The notes: generated by a model not told the origin, from the sequence alone. A stretch of 64,000 nucleotides of DNA from Thermocaproicibacter sp036260805 (GCA_036260805.1 DATALZ010000057.1:15634-79633); one strand, 5' to 3'; positions 41,301-50,867 are shown, counted from the first letter of the stretch. Program-made: numbers and translations.

Positions 41301-42182
41301 ATGCGAAAAATTACGTTTGAAGTATCCGAAGCTTTTGAAGGTGTCTGTGTACGGGGATTTCTGCGAAGGCACTGCGGCGTATCCGCACGGCAGCTGGCAA
41401 AGCTGAAGCGCCTGCCGGACGGAATCACCCGAAACGGGCAGCACACGATTGCTACCGATATTCTGAATGCCGGAGATAAAGTCAGCATAACCTTCCCTGA
41501 TGATAAAAAACTGCCTGCGCCCGCGTCTCTGCCGGTGGTAACGGTATATGAAGATGAAGATCTGCTGATATTGAATAAGCCTGCCGCTATGCCTATGTAT
41601 CCCACTCCGGGCCATGACTGTGACAGTCTGGCAAACGCTGTTGCATATATGCAGCTCGAGGCTGGAAGCACTTTTTCATATCGCCCCGTTTACCGGCTGG
41701 ACAAGGACACGACAGGTCTTGTTTTGCTGGCAAAAAACGCATATGCCGCGTCACGGCTTTCGGGAACCGCGAAAAAAACTTATCTTGCCGTTTGCGAGGG
41801 TATCCTTCGGGGCAGCGGCCTCATTGACCGGCCGATTGGATTAAAGCCCGGTCATACCATTCAGCGCGCGGTGGTACCGGATGGCGAAAGAGCAGTAACT
41901 CGCTGGCGTTCCGTATTCAACGGAAAAGCTCACAGCCTGATTGCCATACATTTAAAAACGGGGCGAACGCACCAGATTCGGGTACATTTTTCAGATTTTG
42001 GCTATCCGTTGGCAGGAGATGACATGTATGGCGGGAGCCTTGCCAATATCAATCGTCAGGCTCTGCATTGCGCGGAGATTCGTTTTATGCATCCGGTTAC
42101 AGGAAAATGCATGCGTATTCGGTCCATCCTTCCGCAGGACATGCTTGATTTGGTGAAAAGCGACAGGAATCTTAATGAATAA
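41301..42182 (+). CDS. RluA family RNA pseudouridine synthase (second copy)
   Basis: A 293-residue protein. Catalytic aspartate in VYRLDKDTTGLV; late motif GRTHQIRVHFSDFGYPLAGDDMYGG. The N-terminal 60 residues look like a degenerate S4 domain (VRGFLRRHCGVSARQLAKLKRLPDG). Target uridine unknown. A weak SD (TGCGGAG) precedes ATG 41301, directly after the ilvE terminator. Confidence 0.93.
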   Translation: MRKITFEVSEAFEGVCVRGFLRRHCGVSARQLAKLKRLPDGITRNGQHTIATDILNAGDKVSITFPDDKKLPAPASLPVVTVYEDEDLLILNKPAAMPMYPTPGHDCDSLANAVAYMQLEAGSTFSYRPVYRLDKDTTGLVLLAKNAYAASRLSGTAKKTYLAVCEGILRGSGLIDRPIGLKPGHTIQRAVVPDGERAVTRWRSVFNGKAHSLIAIHLKTGRTHQIRVHFSDFGYPLAGDDMYGGSLANINRQALHCAEIRFMHPVTGKCMRIRSILPQDMLDLVKSDRNLNE

Positions 42183-42209
42183 ATTTTCATAATATTCTAA
42201 TATTACTCT

Positions 42210-42238
42210 TGAATTATGCATAAATATGCGGTATAATA
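42210..42238 (+). promoter_or_regulatory. Promoter of the amino-acid ABC importer
   Basis: TTGAAT (42210-42215), 17 bases, TATAAT (42233-42238). Confidence 0.75.
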
Positions 42239-42283
42239 CAATCAATCCAATCAAACATGAATAAATGAGAAGGGGTAGGACTT

Positions 42284-43156
42284 ATGAAAAAGATTAAGAT
42301 ATTGACCGCTCTGGCGTTAGTTGCAGCGATGACCGTTTCCATGGCAGGTTGTGCGCAGGGCAGTACAGCATCATCTGCCGCTCCCGCTGCTGCTTCAGCA
42401 GGAAGCGCCGCTTCTGAGAAAAGCGCTGCTTCGGATAGTCTGAAAATTCCTGACAGCATTAAATCAAGCGGAAAGATCACAATGTCGACAAATGCTGAAT
42501 TTGAACCGTTTGAGTACAAAGACAGCGACAAAATTGTCGGCATTGACGTTGACATTGCAAACAAGATTGCATCAAAAGTAGGCGCAAAACTCAGCATCAA
42601 CGACGTAGCATTCGATTCACTGGTTATGGAGCTGAAAAGCAACAAATGCGATTTTGTTGCCGCAGGCATGACTGTTACTGATGACAGAAAAGCAAATGTA
42701 GATTTCTCTGACCCGTATTTTGATGCCACACAGTCTATCATTGTTCTGAAGGGCAGCGCCATTAAGAAACGTACCGACCTGAACGGCAAGAAAGTCGGCG
42801 TTCAGCAGGGCACAACGGGCGATACATTCTGCACGAACGAAGACGGCAAGAGCGATATTAAAGTCGGTTCAGTTCAGCGTTTCAACAAAGGCGCAGATGC
42901 TGTAACCGATCTTGTGAACGGTAAGCTCGACGCAGTTGTTATTGATGATTTCCCGGCTCAGAAGTTTGTATCAAAAAATTCTGCAAAACTTGAAAAGTTA
43001 AGCGATGCCCTCACGGTTGAGCATTACGCGATTGCGGTCAAGAAGGGCAATACAGATCTTCTGAACATTATCAATGGCGTTCTAAAAGATATGAAGTCCA
43101 GCGGCGATCTTGACAAACTGATTACAAAATATAAATCCGCCCTTGAAGGCAACTAA
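42284..43156 (+). CDS. Amino-acid ABC transporter substrate-binding lipoprotein
   Basis: A 290-residue family 3 binding protein. The signal ends in a lipobox (VSMAGC, Cys23), so it is a membrane-anchored lipoprotein. An Ala/Ser linker follows, then the periplasmic-binding fold with NAEFEPFEYKD and GIDVDIANKIA. The ligand is a polar or cationic amino acid (family inference). SD AGAAGGGGTAGG is present. A long hairpin separates it from the permease gene, which would allow more binding protein than membrane parts. Confidence 0.94.
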   Translation: MKKIKILTALALVAAMTVSMAGCAQGSTASSAAPAAASAGSAASEKSAASDSLKIPDSIKSSGKITMSTNAEFEPFEYKDSDKIVGIDVDIANKIASKVGAKLSINDVAFDSLVMELKSNKCDFVAAGMTVTDDRKANVDFSDPYFDATQSIIVLKGSAIKKRTDLNGKKVGVQQGTTGDTFCTNEDGKSDIKVGSVQRFNKGADAVTDLVNGKLDAVVIDDFPAQKFVSKNSAKLEKLSDALTVEHYAIAVKKGNTDLLNIINGVLKDMKSSGDLDKLITKYKSALEGN

Positions 43157-43173
43157 ATAAAAATACATACATT

Positions 43174-43211
43174 AATGCAGGGGCGCGAATGCTGTATTCG
43201 CTCCCTGCATT
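43174..43211. other. Intercistronic hairpin between binding protein and permease
   Basis: AATGCAGGG...CCCTGCATT with an inner GCGAAT/ATTCGC pairing. No T-run follows, so partial termination or 3'-end protection of the binding-protein mRNA is more likely than full termination. Confidence 0.6.
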
Positions 43212-43238
43212 TGTGCTGTTTCTGTTTGGAGGATGAGG

Positions 43239-43967
43239 ATGAACCATTTATTAATGCTGCCAATGTCTTTTTTCTCTGACCTTGGCACAGAGTTCTATCA
43301 GTCTTTTATTGAAAAACACAGATATATGTATATCGTAAACGGCTTGCTGAATACGCTGCTGATTACGGTATTTGCTGTTTTGCTGGGTGTTCTTCTCGGC
43401 ACGCTGGTTGCGCTTGTGAAAGTTGCGCACGGGAATAACCCCAAAAAATTCAGAGTGCTGAACGGTATCTCCACCCTTTACCTGACCATTATCCGTGGAA
43501 CGCCTGTTGTTGTTCAGCTGATGATTATGTATTATGTAATCCTCAGTACGGCGAATGTAGATAAGATTATTGCGGCGATTCTGGCTTTCGGAATCAATTC
43601 CGGTGCGTATGTGGCGGAAGTTATCCGCAGCGGTATCCAGTCTGTAGACCGCGGGCAGATTGAAGCCGGTCGCTCGCTCGGACTGAGCCAGCGCACCACA
43701 ATGATCAAGATCGTTTTCCCGCAGGCGTTAAAGAACGTCCTTCCCGCTGTTGGCAATGAGTTTATTGCTCTGCTGAAAGAAACTTCGGTCGCCGGTTACA
43801 TTGGAATTCAGGATCTTACCAAGGGCGGAGACGTAATCCGCAGTATCACTTACCTTGCATTTACTCCGCTGCTCACTACCGCGGCAGTCTATTTGATTAT
43901 TGTGATTGGGCTTACCACACTACTCAACAAATTTGAAAGGAGGCTGCGCAGAAGTGATTACCGTTAA
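43239..43967 (+). CDS. Amino-acid ABC transporter permease
   Basis: About 242 residues, five membrane segments, HisM/GlnP type with the EAA loop EAGRSLGLSQRTTMIKIVFPQA. ATG 43239 lies 6 bases after GGAGG; ATG 43233 is too close. The gene overlaps the ATPase gene by 14 bases. Confidence 0.94.
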   Translation: MNHLLMLPMSFFSDLGTEFYQSFIEKHRYMYIVNGLLNTLLITVFAVLLGVLLGTLVALVKVAHGNNPKKFRVLNGISTLYLTIIRGTPVVVQLMIMYYVILSTANVDKIIAAILAFGINSGAYVAEVIRSGIQSVDRGQIEAGRSLGLSQRTTMIKIVFPQALKNVLPAVGNEFIALLKETSVAGYIGIQDLTKGGDVIRSITYLAFTPLLTTAAVYLIIVIGLTTLLNKFERRLRRSDYR

Positions 43968-44688
43968 AGATCTGCATAAAAGCTTCCATACTCTCAACGG
44001 AAGTGTGGAAGTTTTAAAGGGAATTAATCAGGAAATTGAAAAGGGCGAGAAAGTCGTTGTCGTTGGGCCGTCCGGTTCCGGCAAAAGTACTTTCCTGCGC
44101 TGCCTGAATCTTCTGGAACAGCCAACCAGCGGAGAAATCTGGTTCGAAGGGAATCAGATCAACACGCCGAAATGCAATATTGATATTCTCCGCCAGAAAA
44201 TGGGCATGGTATTCCAGCATTTTAATCTCTTTCCGCATCTCACAGTAAGGCAGAATATTACTCTTGCGCCGGTCAGCCTGAAACTGAAAACGCAGGAACA
44301 GGCGGATGAACAGGCGCAGACCCTTCTGCAGCGCATCAGCCTGTCAGATAAAGCTGACGCTTACCCTGGGCAGCTCTCCGGTGGTCAGAAGCAGCGTATT
44401 GCGATTGTTCGTGCATTGGCAATGGAACCCGATGTAATGCTGTTTGACGAGCCTACGAGCGCTCTGGACCCTGAGATGGTAGGCGAAGTGCTGGAAGTTA
44501 TGAAAGAACTTGCCGCCGACGGTATGACGATGGTTGTTGTGACTCACGAAATGGGCTTCGCGCGCGAAGTTGCAACCCGTGTCCTTTTCATGTCCGACGG
44601 ACAAATTCTTGAGGAATCAAAGCCGGATGAATTCTTCAGCCATCCCAAAAATCCGAGGCTTCAGGACTTTTTATCCAAAGTGCTTTAA
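43954..44688 (+). CDS. Amino-acid ABC transporter ATP-binding protein
   Basis: About 244 residues, GlnQ/HisP type. Walker A GPSGSGKST, signature LSGGQKQR, Walker B VMLFDEPTSALDPE. GTG 43954 follows AAAGGAGG within the end of the permease gene. It completes a polar amino-acid importer. A terminator follows. Confidence 0.95.
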   Translation: MITVKDLHKSFHTLNGSVEVLKGINQEIEKGEKVVVVGPSGSGKSTFLRCLNLLEQPTSGEIWFEGNQINTPKCNIDILRQKMGMVFQHFNLFPHLTVRQNITLAPVSLKLKTQEQADEQAQTLLQRISLSDKADAYPGQLSGGQKQRIAIVRALAMEPDVMLFDEPTSALDPEMVGEVLEVMKELAADGMTMVVVTHEMGFAREVATRVLFMSDGQILEESKPDEFFSHPKNPRLQDFLSKVL

Positions 44689-44712
44689 TACATTTCAAAA
44701 TTGTGGTAATAT

Positions 44713-44745
44713 TAGGAATACGGCAATCGCCGCATTCCTATTTTT
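44713..44745 (+). terminator. Terminator after the amino-acid importer
   Basis: TAGGAAT-A-CGGC / GCCG-C-ATTCCTA stem with one mismatch and TTTTT. Confidence 0.8.
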
Positions 44746-44762
44746 ATAACCGGAGGGTCTGA

Positions 44763-45653
44763 ATGCCTGCACTGATTTCGCATTATCTGCTTGCTTTGAA
44801 AGCACTGGATCAATATAAAAAAAAGGGCGGAGCACCAGTAAACATGGATGCTTTTCTTTGGGGCGCCCAAGGGCCGGATTTTCTGTTCTTTCAGATACCA
44901 TTTCCATGGAGAAAAACGAAAAGCATGAACTCTCTTGGCAGGCGAATGCATAAAGAAGACCCCTCGCAGCTTTTGGAAGCAATCCGAGAGTATTCCATCC
45001 TGAACAGGGGCGACAATATAGTCCGCTCGTATCTGCTTGGCTTTCTTTGCCATTACAGCATGGATCGGACGATACACCCGTTTATTTATTCGCAGATCGC
45101 CGCTTTGCGGAAACAGTACCCGAAAAGTTCCGATACTTTCCTGCACTGCCAGATTGAATCTGCTCTTGACGTTATTGTTCTTCGGTATGAGAACGCGGAG
45201 CTTCCAACAGAATTTAATCTGAAAAAAACAATCCCAAGAAACAGGGACGTTCAGAAAAAGATTGCCGAAATCTATGTCTATGTCTTTCAGAAATTGTATG
45301 GACGGAATGTCGGGCTCAAAGCTGTTATACAGGCCGAAAGGGACTGCCGGTTTGTCGTTGGACTCCAAAATGACCGTACCGGCTTGAAAAAGGATTTGTT
45401 TCAGCGTTTTGAAAAAAAGCATGATAAATATTTGTGTTCCTGTTTCTTCCGTGGTATTCTTGAAGACGGAGAATTTGATTACGGAAATGTTCTTTTAACC
45501 CCATGGAGCTGGCCGCTGGAAAGCCCCCATAAAAAAACCGAGAGCTTTCTCAACCTGTATGAGTTGTGTGCGGATGAGAGCGCAGATTTTATGCTGAAAA
45601 TTTATAAAACGAATGACATGAGCAGTCTTTCAGAAAAAATACCATTTTCATAA
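44763..45653 (+). CDS. Zinc-dependent phospholipase C-like protein
   Basis: A 296-residue protein of the PF00882 type found in Clostridia without a signal peptide. It keeps SHYLLALKAL, WGAQGPDFLFF and GFLCHYSMDRTIHPF, where the His and Asp residues match zinc ligands of phospholipase C. Lacking an export signal, it is probably cytosolic and its substrate is unknown. SD CCGGAGGG is present. It is 15 bases before luxS and probably co-transcribed. Confidence 0.82.
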   Translation: MPALISHYLLALKALDQYKKKGGAPVNMDAFLWGAQGPDFLFFQIPFPWRKTKSMNSLGRRMHKEDPSQLLEAIREYSILNRGDNIVRSYLLGFLCHYSMDRTIHPFIYSQIAALRKQYPKSSDTFLHCQIESALDVIVLRYENAELPTEFNLKKTIPRNRDVQKKIAEIYVYVFQKLYGRNVGLKAVIQAERDCRFVVGLQNDRTGLKKDLFQRFEKKHDKYLCSCFFRGILEDGEFDYGNVLLTPWSWPLESPHKKTESFLNLYELCADESADFMLKIYKTNDMSSLSEKIPFS

Positions 45654-45668
45654 AGGAGTTAACCTATC

Positions 45669-46127
45669 ATGAAAAGAATTGCTAGTTTCTGTGTTGACCA
45701 TACAAAACTTCTTCCGGGAATCTATGTATCCAGAATTGACGGGGACATTATCACTTACGATATCCGTCTGGTAAAGCCGAATACGCCGCCTTATCTTTCC
45801 AATGGGGCGTTACATACCATTGAGCATCTGTTCGCGACTTTCGCCCGTAATTCGGAGTATGCGGACCGTGTGATTTATTTTGGGCCTATGGGCTGCCGTA
45901 CAGGCTTCTATTTTCTTCTCAGGGACGTAGAAAAGGCTGAAGCAGTGAAACTGATCATCCAAATATTCAAGCAAATTGCGGACTACGAAGGCACAGTTCC
46001 GGGTACTGCTGCTGCAGAATGCGGAAATTACCTGGAGCATGATCTGGAAGCGGCAAAACAGGACGCAAAAGCGTTTTTGCCCGTTATTAAAGACTGGAAC
46101 GAATCCAAATTAAGCTATCAGGAATAA
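45669..46127 (+). CDS. luxS: S-ribosylhomocysteine lyase
   Basis: A 152-residue LuxS. Metal ligands H49 and H53 (HTIEH) and the later Cys of ECGNYLEHDL are present. It cleaves S-ribosylhomocysteine to homocysteine and DPD, the autoinducer-2 precursor, in the methyl cycle. No pfs or metK gene is adjacent. SD AAAGGAG precedes ATG 45669. Confidence 0.96.
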   Translation: MKRIASFCVDHTKLLPGIYVSRIDGDIITYDIRLVKPNTPPYLSNGALHTIEHLFATFARNSEYADRVIYFGPMGCRTGFYFLLRDVEKAEAVKLIIQIFKQIADYEGTVPGTAAAECGNYLEHDLEAAKQDAKAFLPVIKDWNESKLSYQE

Positions 46128-46165
46128 TTGCACCTGTTGCAATATGAAAATGGCCTTTTAAAGGG

Positions 46166-46194
46166 TTGCAAATTTGTTACTTTTGTTTTATTAT
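46166..46194 (+). promoter_or_regulatory. Promoter of the M23 endopeptidase gene
   Basis: TTGCAA (46166-46171), 17 bases, TATTAT (46189-46194). An upstream TTGCA-N5-TGCAA repeat (46128-46142) lies about 65 bases before the expected start site. Confidence 0.6.
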
Positions 46195-46241
46195 TAGATG
46201 CATAAGTTACAGATTTGTAATGAAAAGAAAGGGTTGTTTTC

Positions 46242-47954
46242 ATGCGGTCCTCTCGGCAAAATAAAAAGCGTATAGAAAAACGGCACTCTGCGGTTAAGGG
46301 GTTTTATACCTTTTTTGACTGCATGTGCCGCTTTTTATATATTGTAGGAATCCAAAGCATACGGATTCTTCGGCGTATCCGCAGAAGAATTTCCATTTAT
46401 CTGATACCAATTGCTCTGCTTATTCGGCATGTTTACTCCATTACAATCGGGAAACAATTGCAGAGAATCAAAAAGGAATTTTCTTTTTTACGGCTGAGTA
46501 TTGCAGGGGCAAAGAAAAATATTAAAGAAGCAAAAAAGCAGGGTACTGCCAACGCAATGGGTGAGACATTTCATACTCTACACGGCAGTTTTGCGCTTCA
46601 TAAAGGCATTTTATTTTCACTGCTCAATATTGCGGTACCAATTTGCTGCGCCTTTATCTTGTTTTCAGTTGTTCATTACTGGAATGGAATCAATTATGGA
46701 TTAATTCTTACGAACAATGGAAAGCAAATTGCCGTAATACAGAATGAAGGAGTCTATGAAAAAGCGACCGAGATGGTCAATCAGCGCATGGTTCATGATA
46801 CTGTTCAGGAAGCTTCCGGCATAAAGTTTGCGCCCGGCTTTCAGCTTACGGCAGACAGTTCGAGTTTCTCAGCATCTGGTTCGGTCTGCGACCTTTTAAT
46901 TAAACAAAGTAATGGAATTATTGAGGAAGCGAGCGGCCTTTATGTAGACGGCAAATTAATGGGTGCCGTCAAGAGCGGTGCTGATTTAAGATTTATGCTC
47001 GAAAATCTTTTGAATACAGCCAAGGGCAATGAAACCAATGTAACAGCACGGTTTACGCAAAATGTTGAAATCATGAATGGATTATATCCTACGACGTCTA
47101 TCATTAGTACCGATGGTATGAAAAAGCTAATTAGCGGAACCTCGCAGGCAGGGACAACCTATACAGTGAAGGTAGGCGATACAGCAACCTCAATTGCAAG
47201 GGCCAATAATACGACGATCCCTAATCTCAGAAAAATCAATAAAAATCTCGGCGACTCCATCCATCCCGGCGACATCATTAATCTACAGGTTGCAGTTCCA
47301 ACTATGGAAGTAGAACTGGTGAAGACGGTAACGTACGAAGGTATTATTCCGTACACGACCATAACAAAGAGTGACAACTCGCAATACACTGACTATTCTA
47401 AGGTCCTGACACAGGGCGTTGACGGCAGGCAGAGATGCACGGATATGATTCACACGGTAAACGGGGTGGAAACAAAAAGAGAAACCATAAGTAAGACGAT
47501 ACTGGCGCAGCCCATAAATAAAGTAGTATTAACAGGTACAATCAAGAGACCGGAAAATGAAAAAGGAGTCGCAAGCGGAAAGTTCATGTGGCCGGTACCT
47601 TCCCTTCATATTATTACGACCTATTTCACTTGGAGATGGGGTGAATTCCATACCGGCATCGATATTTCCGGCTCAAGTGCATATGGCAGCACAATTGTTG
47701 CGGCAGACGGCGGTACTGTAACGATGGCGGGATCCAACGACGGTTATGGCTACTGCATTATGATTAATCACGGAAACGGTATGAGCACCCTTTATGGGCA
47801 TTGCAGCAGGCTGCTGGTTTCGGTTGGCGATCAGGTCTCAAAAGGGCAGGCAATCGGCAAAGTGGGAAGTACAGGTAATTCAACTGGCCCTCACTGCCAT
47901 TTTGAAGTCATTGTGAGTGGCACTAAGGTGGATCCTTTAAAGTACGTTTCATAA
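46242..47954 (+). CDS. Membrane-anchored LysM-G5-M23 endopeptidase
   Basis: A 570-residue protein. A basic cytosolic N-terminus, one membrane helix (about 128-145, LLNIAVPICCAFILFSVVHYW), an extracytoplasmic region of about 160 residues, LysM (about 306-350, TYTVKVGDTATSIARANN), G5 (about 355-430) and a C-terminal M23 peptidase with HTGIDI and HCHFE zinc motifs. It should bind and cut peptidoglycan stem peptides at the outer membrane face. The same architecture recurs in Clostridia and may act in growth or sporulation. SD AGAAAGGG is present. Confidence 0.92.
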   Translation: MRSSRQNKKRIEKRHSAVKGFYTFFDCMCRFLYIVGIQSIRILRRIRRRISIYLIPIALLIRHVYSITIGKQLQRIKKEFSFLRLSIAGAKKNIKEAKKQGTANAMGETFHTLHGSFALHKGILFSLLNIAVPICCAFILFSVVHYWNGINYGLILTNNGKQIAVIQNEGVYEKATEMVNQRMVHDTVQEASGIKFAPGFQLTADSSSFSASGSVCDLLIKQSNGIIEEASGLYVDGKLMGAVKSGADLRFMLENLLNTAKGNETNVTARFTQNVEIMNGLYPTTSIISTDGMKKLISGTSQAGTTYTVKVGDTATSIARANNTTIPNLRKINKNLGDSIHPGDIINLQVAVPTMEVELVKTVTYEGIIPYTTITKSDNSQYTDYSKVLTQGVDGRQRCTDMIHTVNGVETKRETISKTILAQPINKVVLTGTIKRPENEKGVASGKFMWPVPSLHIITTYFTWRWGEFHTGIDISGSSAYGSTIVAADGGTVTMAGSNDGYGYCIMINHGNGMSTLYGHCSRLLVSVGDQVSKGQAIGKVGSTGNSTGPHCHFEVIVSGTKVDPLKYVS

Positions 47955-48032
47955 AAAAGTGCTTGACTTTTTATCTTTTGACAAAAAGTTTTTGTGAATA
48001 TCATAAAAATACAATTCCTCTTTTTATTATTG

Positions 48033-48061
48033 TTGACATTTCTTCTTGAGTGTATTATTAT
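48033..48061 (+). promoter_or_regulatory. murA promoter with a long AT-rich leader
   Basis: TTGACA (48033-48038), 17 bases, TATTAT (48056-48061). The leader to the start codon is about 155 bases, very AT-rich; no riboswitch was recognised. Confidence 0.65.
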
Positions 48062-48221
48062 CATAAAGAGCGTTGACTAAAAAGCGCTTATAACAAATTT
48101 CCAAAATTATCTCGAAAAAATATGTAATTTTTATAAATTTTCTTCTTATTATTTACACTCAATATTCCGTGAAAATTTGTAATAATATTAGTGTTTGATT
48201 TTTAGATTGGAGCGTACCGCA

Positions 48222-49505
48222 TTGGATAAATTCGTGATTAAGGGCGGATACCGCCTAACCGGCGAGGTTACGATCAGCGGTGCGAAAAACGCCGCAGTTG
48301 CAATTATTCCTGCTGCAATTCTATCTGACGGCGTTTGCCGCATTGAAAATGTTCCAAATATAACGGATGTTAATGCAATTACCAGAATTTTATATGATAT
48401 GGGAGCAAAGATACGCAATATCAATAAGACAACTCTTGAGATTGACGCTTCTACAATCAGAACTTATGTTGCGTCTGAAGAACTCGCACGTCATTTACGC
48501 GGCTCCTATTATCTTATGGGCGCTCTGCTTGGCAGATTCCACCACGCGGTTGTAACAATGCCAGGCGGATGTGATTTCGGCGTTCGGCCAATTGACCAGC
48601 ATTTAAAAGGCTTTGCAGCACTTGGCGCAAAGCACAAAATTGAAGCTGGAATGGTTGATGTATCGGCAGAAAAGCTGGTTGGGAATAATATTTATCTTGA
48701 TGTTGCTTCTGTTGGCGCAACGGTAAATATTATGCTTGCCGCTGTAAAAGCGGAAGGTACTACTGTAATTGAAAACGCGGCAAAAGAACCGCATATTGTC
48801 GACTTGGCTAACTTTCTGAATTCTATGGGCGCAGATATCAGAGGTGCTGGCACGGATGTTATCAAAATATTTGGTGTTCAGCATTTAAATGGAACAAATT
48901 ATTCCATCATCCCGGATCAGATTGAAGCGGGGACATATATGGTTGCAGCCGCTGCAACCTGCGGTGATGTACTGATTAAGAATGTGATTCCAAAGCATCT
49001 TGAGTCTATTTCAGCCAAGCTGGAAGAAATGGGTGTTACTCTTGAAGAATTTGACGATTCCATCCGCGTCAGCAGAGGCGGCAAACTGAATAAATGCAAT
49101 ATTAAAACGATGCCGCACCCAGGCTTCCCGACCGACATGCAGCCGCAGATCGCTGTTCTACTTTCATTGGCTGAAGGGACAAGCATCATCAACGAAAGCG
49201 TTTGGGACAACAGATTCCGTTATGTTGAAGAGCTTAAGAGGATGGGCGCACAAATCTCCGTTGACGGCAAACTGGCAGTTATAGAAGGGGTAAATCACCT
49301 TGACGCTGCTCCTGTAAAAGCGACCGATCTCCGTGCCGGTGCGGCTCTTGTTATTGCAGCACTTTGCGCAGATGGCGTAACACAAATTGAAAATATTCAG
49401 CAAATTGAGCGCGGATATGAAAATATAGAAGAGAAACTGCAAAACATGGGTGCAGATATCCGCAGGGTTCATATTCCGGAACCTGAAGCGGCGCAGGCAA
49501 TCTGA
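48222..49505 (+). CDS. murA: UDP-N-acetylglucosamine 1-carboxyvinyltransferase
   Basis: A 427-residue EPSP-synthase-fold enzyme that starts peptidoglycan precursor synthesis. The catalytic, fosfomycin-sensitive Cys117 is present in MPGGCDFGVRPIDQH. The N-terminal GAKNAA motif is intact. TTG 48222 follows TTGGAGCG. Cys rather than Asp at the active site predicts fosfomycin sensitivity at the enzyme level. A terminator follows, then walJ. Confidence 0.96.
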   Translation: MDKFVIKGGYRLTGEVTISGAKNAAVAIIPAAILSDGVCRIENVPNITDVNAITRILYDMGAKIRNINKTTLEIDASTIRTYVASEELARHLRGSYYLMGALLGRFHHAVVTMPGGCDFGVRPIDQHLKGFAALGAKHKIEAGMVDVSAEKLVGNNIYLDVASVGATVNIMLAAVKAEGTTVIENAAKEPHIVDLANFLNSMGADIRGAGTDVIKIFGVQHLNGTNYSIIPDQIEAGTYMVAAAATCGDVLIKNVIPKHLESISAKLEEMGVTLEEFDDSIRVSRGGKLNKCNIKTMPHPGFPTDMQPQIAVLLSLAEGTSIINESVWDNRFRYVEELKRMGAQISVDGKLAVIEGVNHLDAAPVKATDLRAGAALVIAALCADGVTQIENIQQIERGYENIEEKLQNMGADIRRVHIPEPEAAQAI

Positions 49506-49512
49506 TTATACT

Positions 49513-49538
49513 GGATTGGCGGTTGCCAATCCTTTTTT
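49513..49538 (+). terminator. Terminator after murA
   Basis: Perfect GGATTGGC-GGTT-GCCAATCC hairpin with TTTTTT; the walJ-like start is 17 bases later. Confidence 0.88.
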
Positions 49539-49554
49539 GTTACTGGGGGATAAT

Positions 49555-50349
49555 ATGGCAAGATTTTGTCCGCTTTTCAGCGGCAGCAGCGGGAACAGCT
49601 ATTACATAGGTTCTGCAAAAGAAGGTATTCTGATTGATGCTGGAAGATCTGCCAAGCAAATTGCAGGCATGCTCCAGAACTGTGAAATAGATATCTCAAG
49701 CATAAAGGCAATTTTCGTAACACATGAACACTCAGACCATGTGTCCGGTCTGCGGGTTTTTGCATCGCGATATCATCTCCCGGTTTACGCTTCCTGCGGA
49801 ACGCTTACTGCTCTTGATTCCATGGGATGCTTAAATGAAAAATTTGATTACGGCGTTATCAGCAGCAAGGGAATCGAATGTGCCGGAATGAACATCCGAC
49901 CGTTTCATATTTCGCATGATAGTGCAGAATGTGTGGGTTACCGGATCGAAACCGGTGATGGCCATAATATTGCGCTTTCGACAGACATGGGGTACATGTC
50001 CGATGAAGTCAGAGATCAATTAACAGGCGCCGATATGGTCATTCTGGAATCCAATCATGATATTGGCATGCTGCAGAACGGATCGTATCCGTACCCTCTG
50101 AAGAGGCGTATTCTTTCAAAAACGGGCCATCTTTCCAACAAAGACTGTTCTGCAGAACTGAATGGTTTGGTTCAGAAAGGAGCTACGCGTTTTATTCTTG
50201 CTCATTTAAGCACAGAAAACAATACTCCAGACTTAGCGTATCAGACTTCGTTATGTTCGCTGACAATGGCTGGTATGAAGCAGGGGAAGGACTTTGAGCT
50301 TTATGTAGCTCCGCGCGAGAACACAGCCGCTAAAACGATAATTTTTTAA
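49555..50349 (+). CDS. MBL-fold hydrolase, WalJ/YycJ-like
   Basis: A 264-residue metallo-beta-lactamase-fold protein. Metal motif HEHSDH (VTHEHSDHVSGL) and a later D/H set. The opening CPLFSGSSGNSYYIG is typical of YycJ/WalJ, proposed to be an exonuclease or DNA-processing enzyme tied to cell-wall control. Here there is no walRK nearby. SD GGGGGATA precedes ATG 49555. It is 2 bases before rlmH, an order shared by many Firmicutes. Confidence 0.9.
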   Translation: MARFCPLFSGSSGNSYYIGSAKEGILIDAGRSAKQIAGMLQNCEIDISSIKAIFVTHEHSDHVSGLRVFASRYHLPVYASCGTLTALDSMGCLNEKFDYGVISSKGIECAGMNIRPFHISHDSAECVGYRIETGDGHNIALSTDMGYMSDEVRDQLTGADMVILESNHDIGMLQNGSYPYPLKRRILSKTGHLSNKDCSAELNGLVQKGATRFILAHLSTENNTPDLAYQTSLCSLTMAGMKQGKDFELYVAPRENTAAKTIIF

Positions 50350-50351
50350 TT

Positions 50352-50831
50352 ATGATGAAGATAAATTTAATCTGTATCGGAAAGCTAAAAGAAACGTACT
50401 GGCGATCAGCCTGCGCTGAATATGAGAAAAGGCTGCACCAGTTTTGTAAGTTCTCCGTTATTGAACTGCCAGAGTGCCGCCTGCCGGACAACCCTTCACA
50501 GGCTCAGATTGACGCTGCTCTCAGTTCAGAAGGAGAGAAGATTTTATCAGCAGCAGAAGGGTCTTCCATTTTTGCGCTTTGTATTGAAGGAGAACAGCTA
50601 TCGTCTGTTCAACTGGCCGACAAAATAGAAAAGCTTGGTGTTCAGGGCATTGGTTCGCTTAGTTTTATAATTGGGAGTTCATATGGCCTTAGTAATGCGG
50701 TAAAGCAGAGAGCAGTTTTCAAACTGTCAATGTCTCCAATGACATTCCCACACCAGCTAGCGCGAGTCATGCTGTGTGAACAGATTTACCGTTCCTTTCA
50801 GATTATCAATCATGGTAAATATCATAAATAA
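50352..50831 (+). CDS. rlmH: 23S rRNA pseudouridine-1915 N3-methyltransferase
   Basis: A 159-residue SPOUT methyltransferase with FIIGSSYGLS and the C-terminal MTFPHQLARVMLCEQIYRSFQI block ending in KYHK. It methylates pseudouridine 1915 in helix 69 of 23S rRNA in assembled ribosomes. Length is standard. ATG 50352 or 50355. Confidence 0.97.
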   Translation: MMKINLICIGKLKETYWRSACAEYEKRLHQFCKFSVIELPECRLPDNPSQAQIDAALSSEGEKILSAAEGSSIFALCIEGEQLSSVQLADKIEKLGVQGIGSLSFIIGSSYGLSNAVKQRAVFKLSMSPMTFPHQLARVMLCEQIYRSFQIINHGKYHK

Positions 50832-50867
50832 ACACCGCCGATGGATTTCTCCATTCAGCGGTGTTTT
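50832..50867. terminator. Shared terminator of rlmH and the lysine operon
   Basis: ACACCGC / GCGGTGT outer stem with inner TGGA/TCCA pairing, then TTTT on the plus strand. It lies between convergent genes and could work for both strands. Confidence 0.7.

Noticed and set aside
47955..48221. Riboswitch or T-box in the long murA leader
   Set aside because: The leader is AT-rich without conserved motif blocks or a terminator/antiterminator pair.
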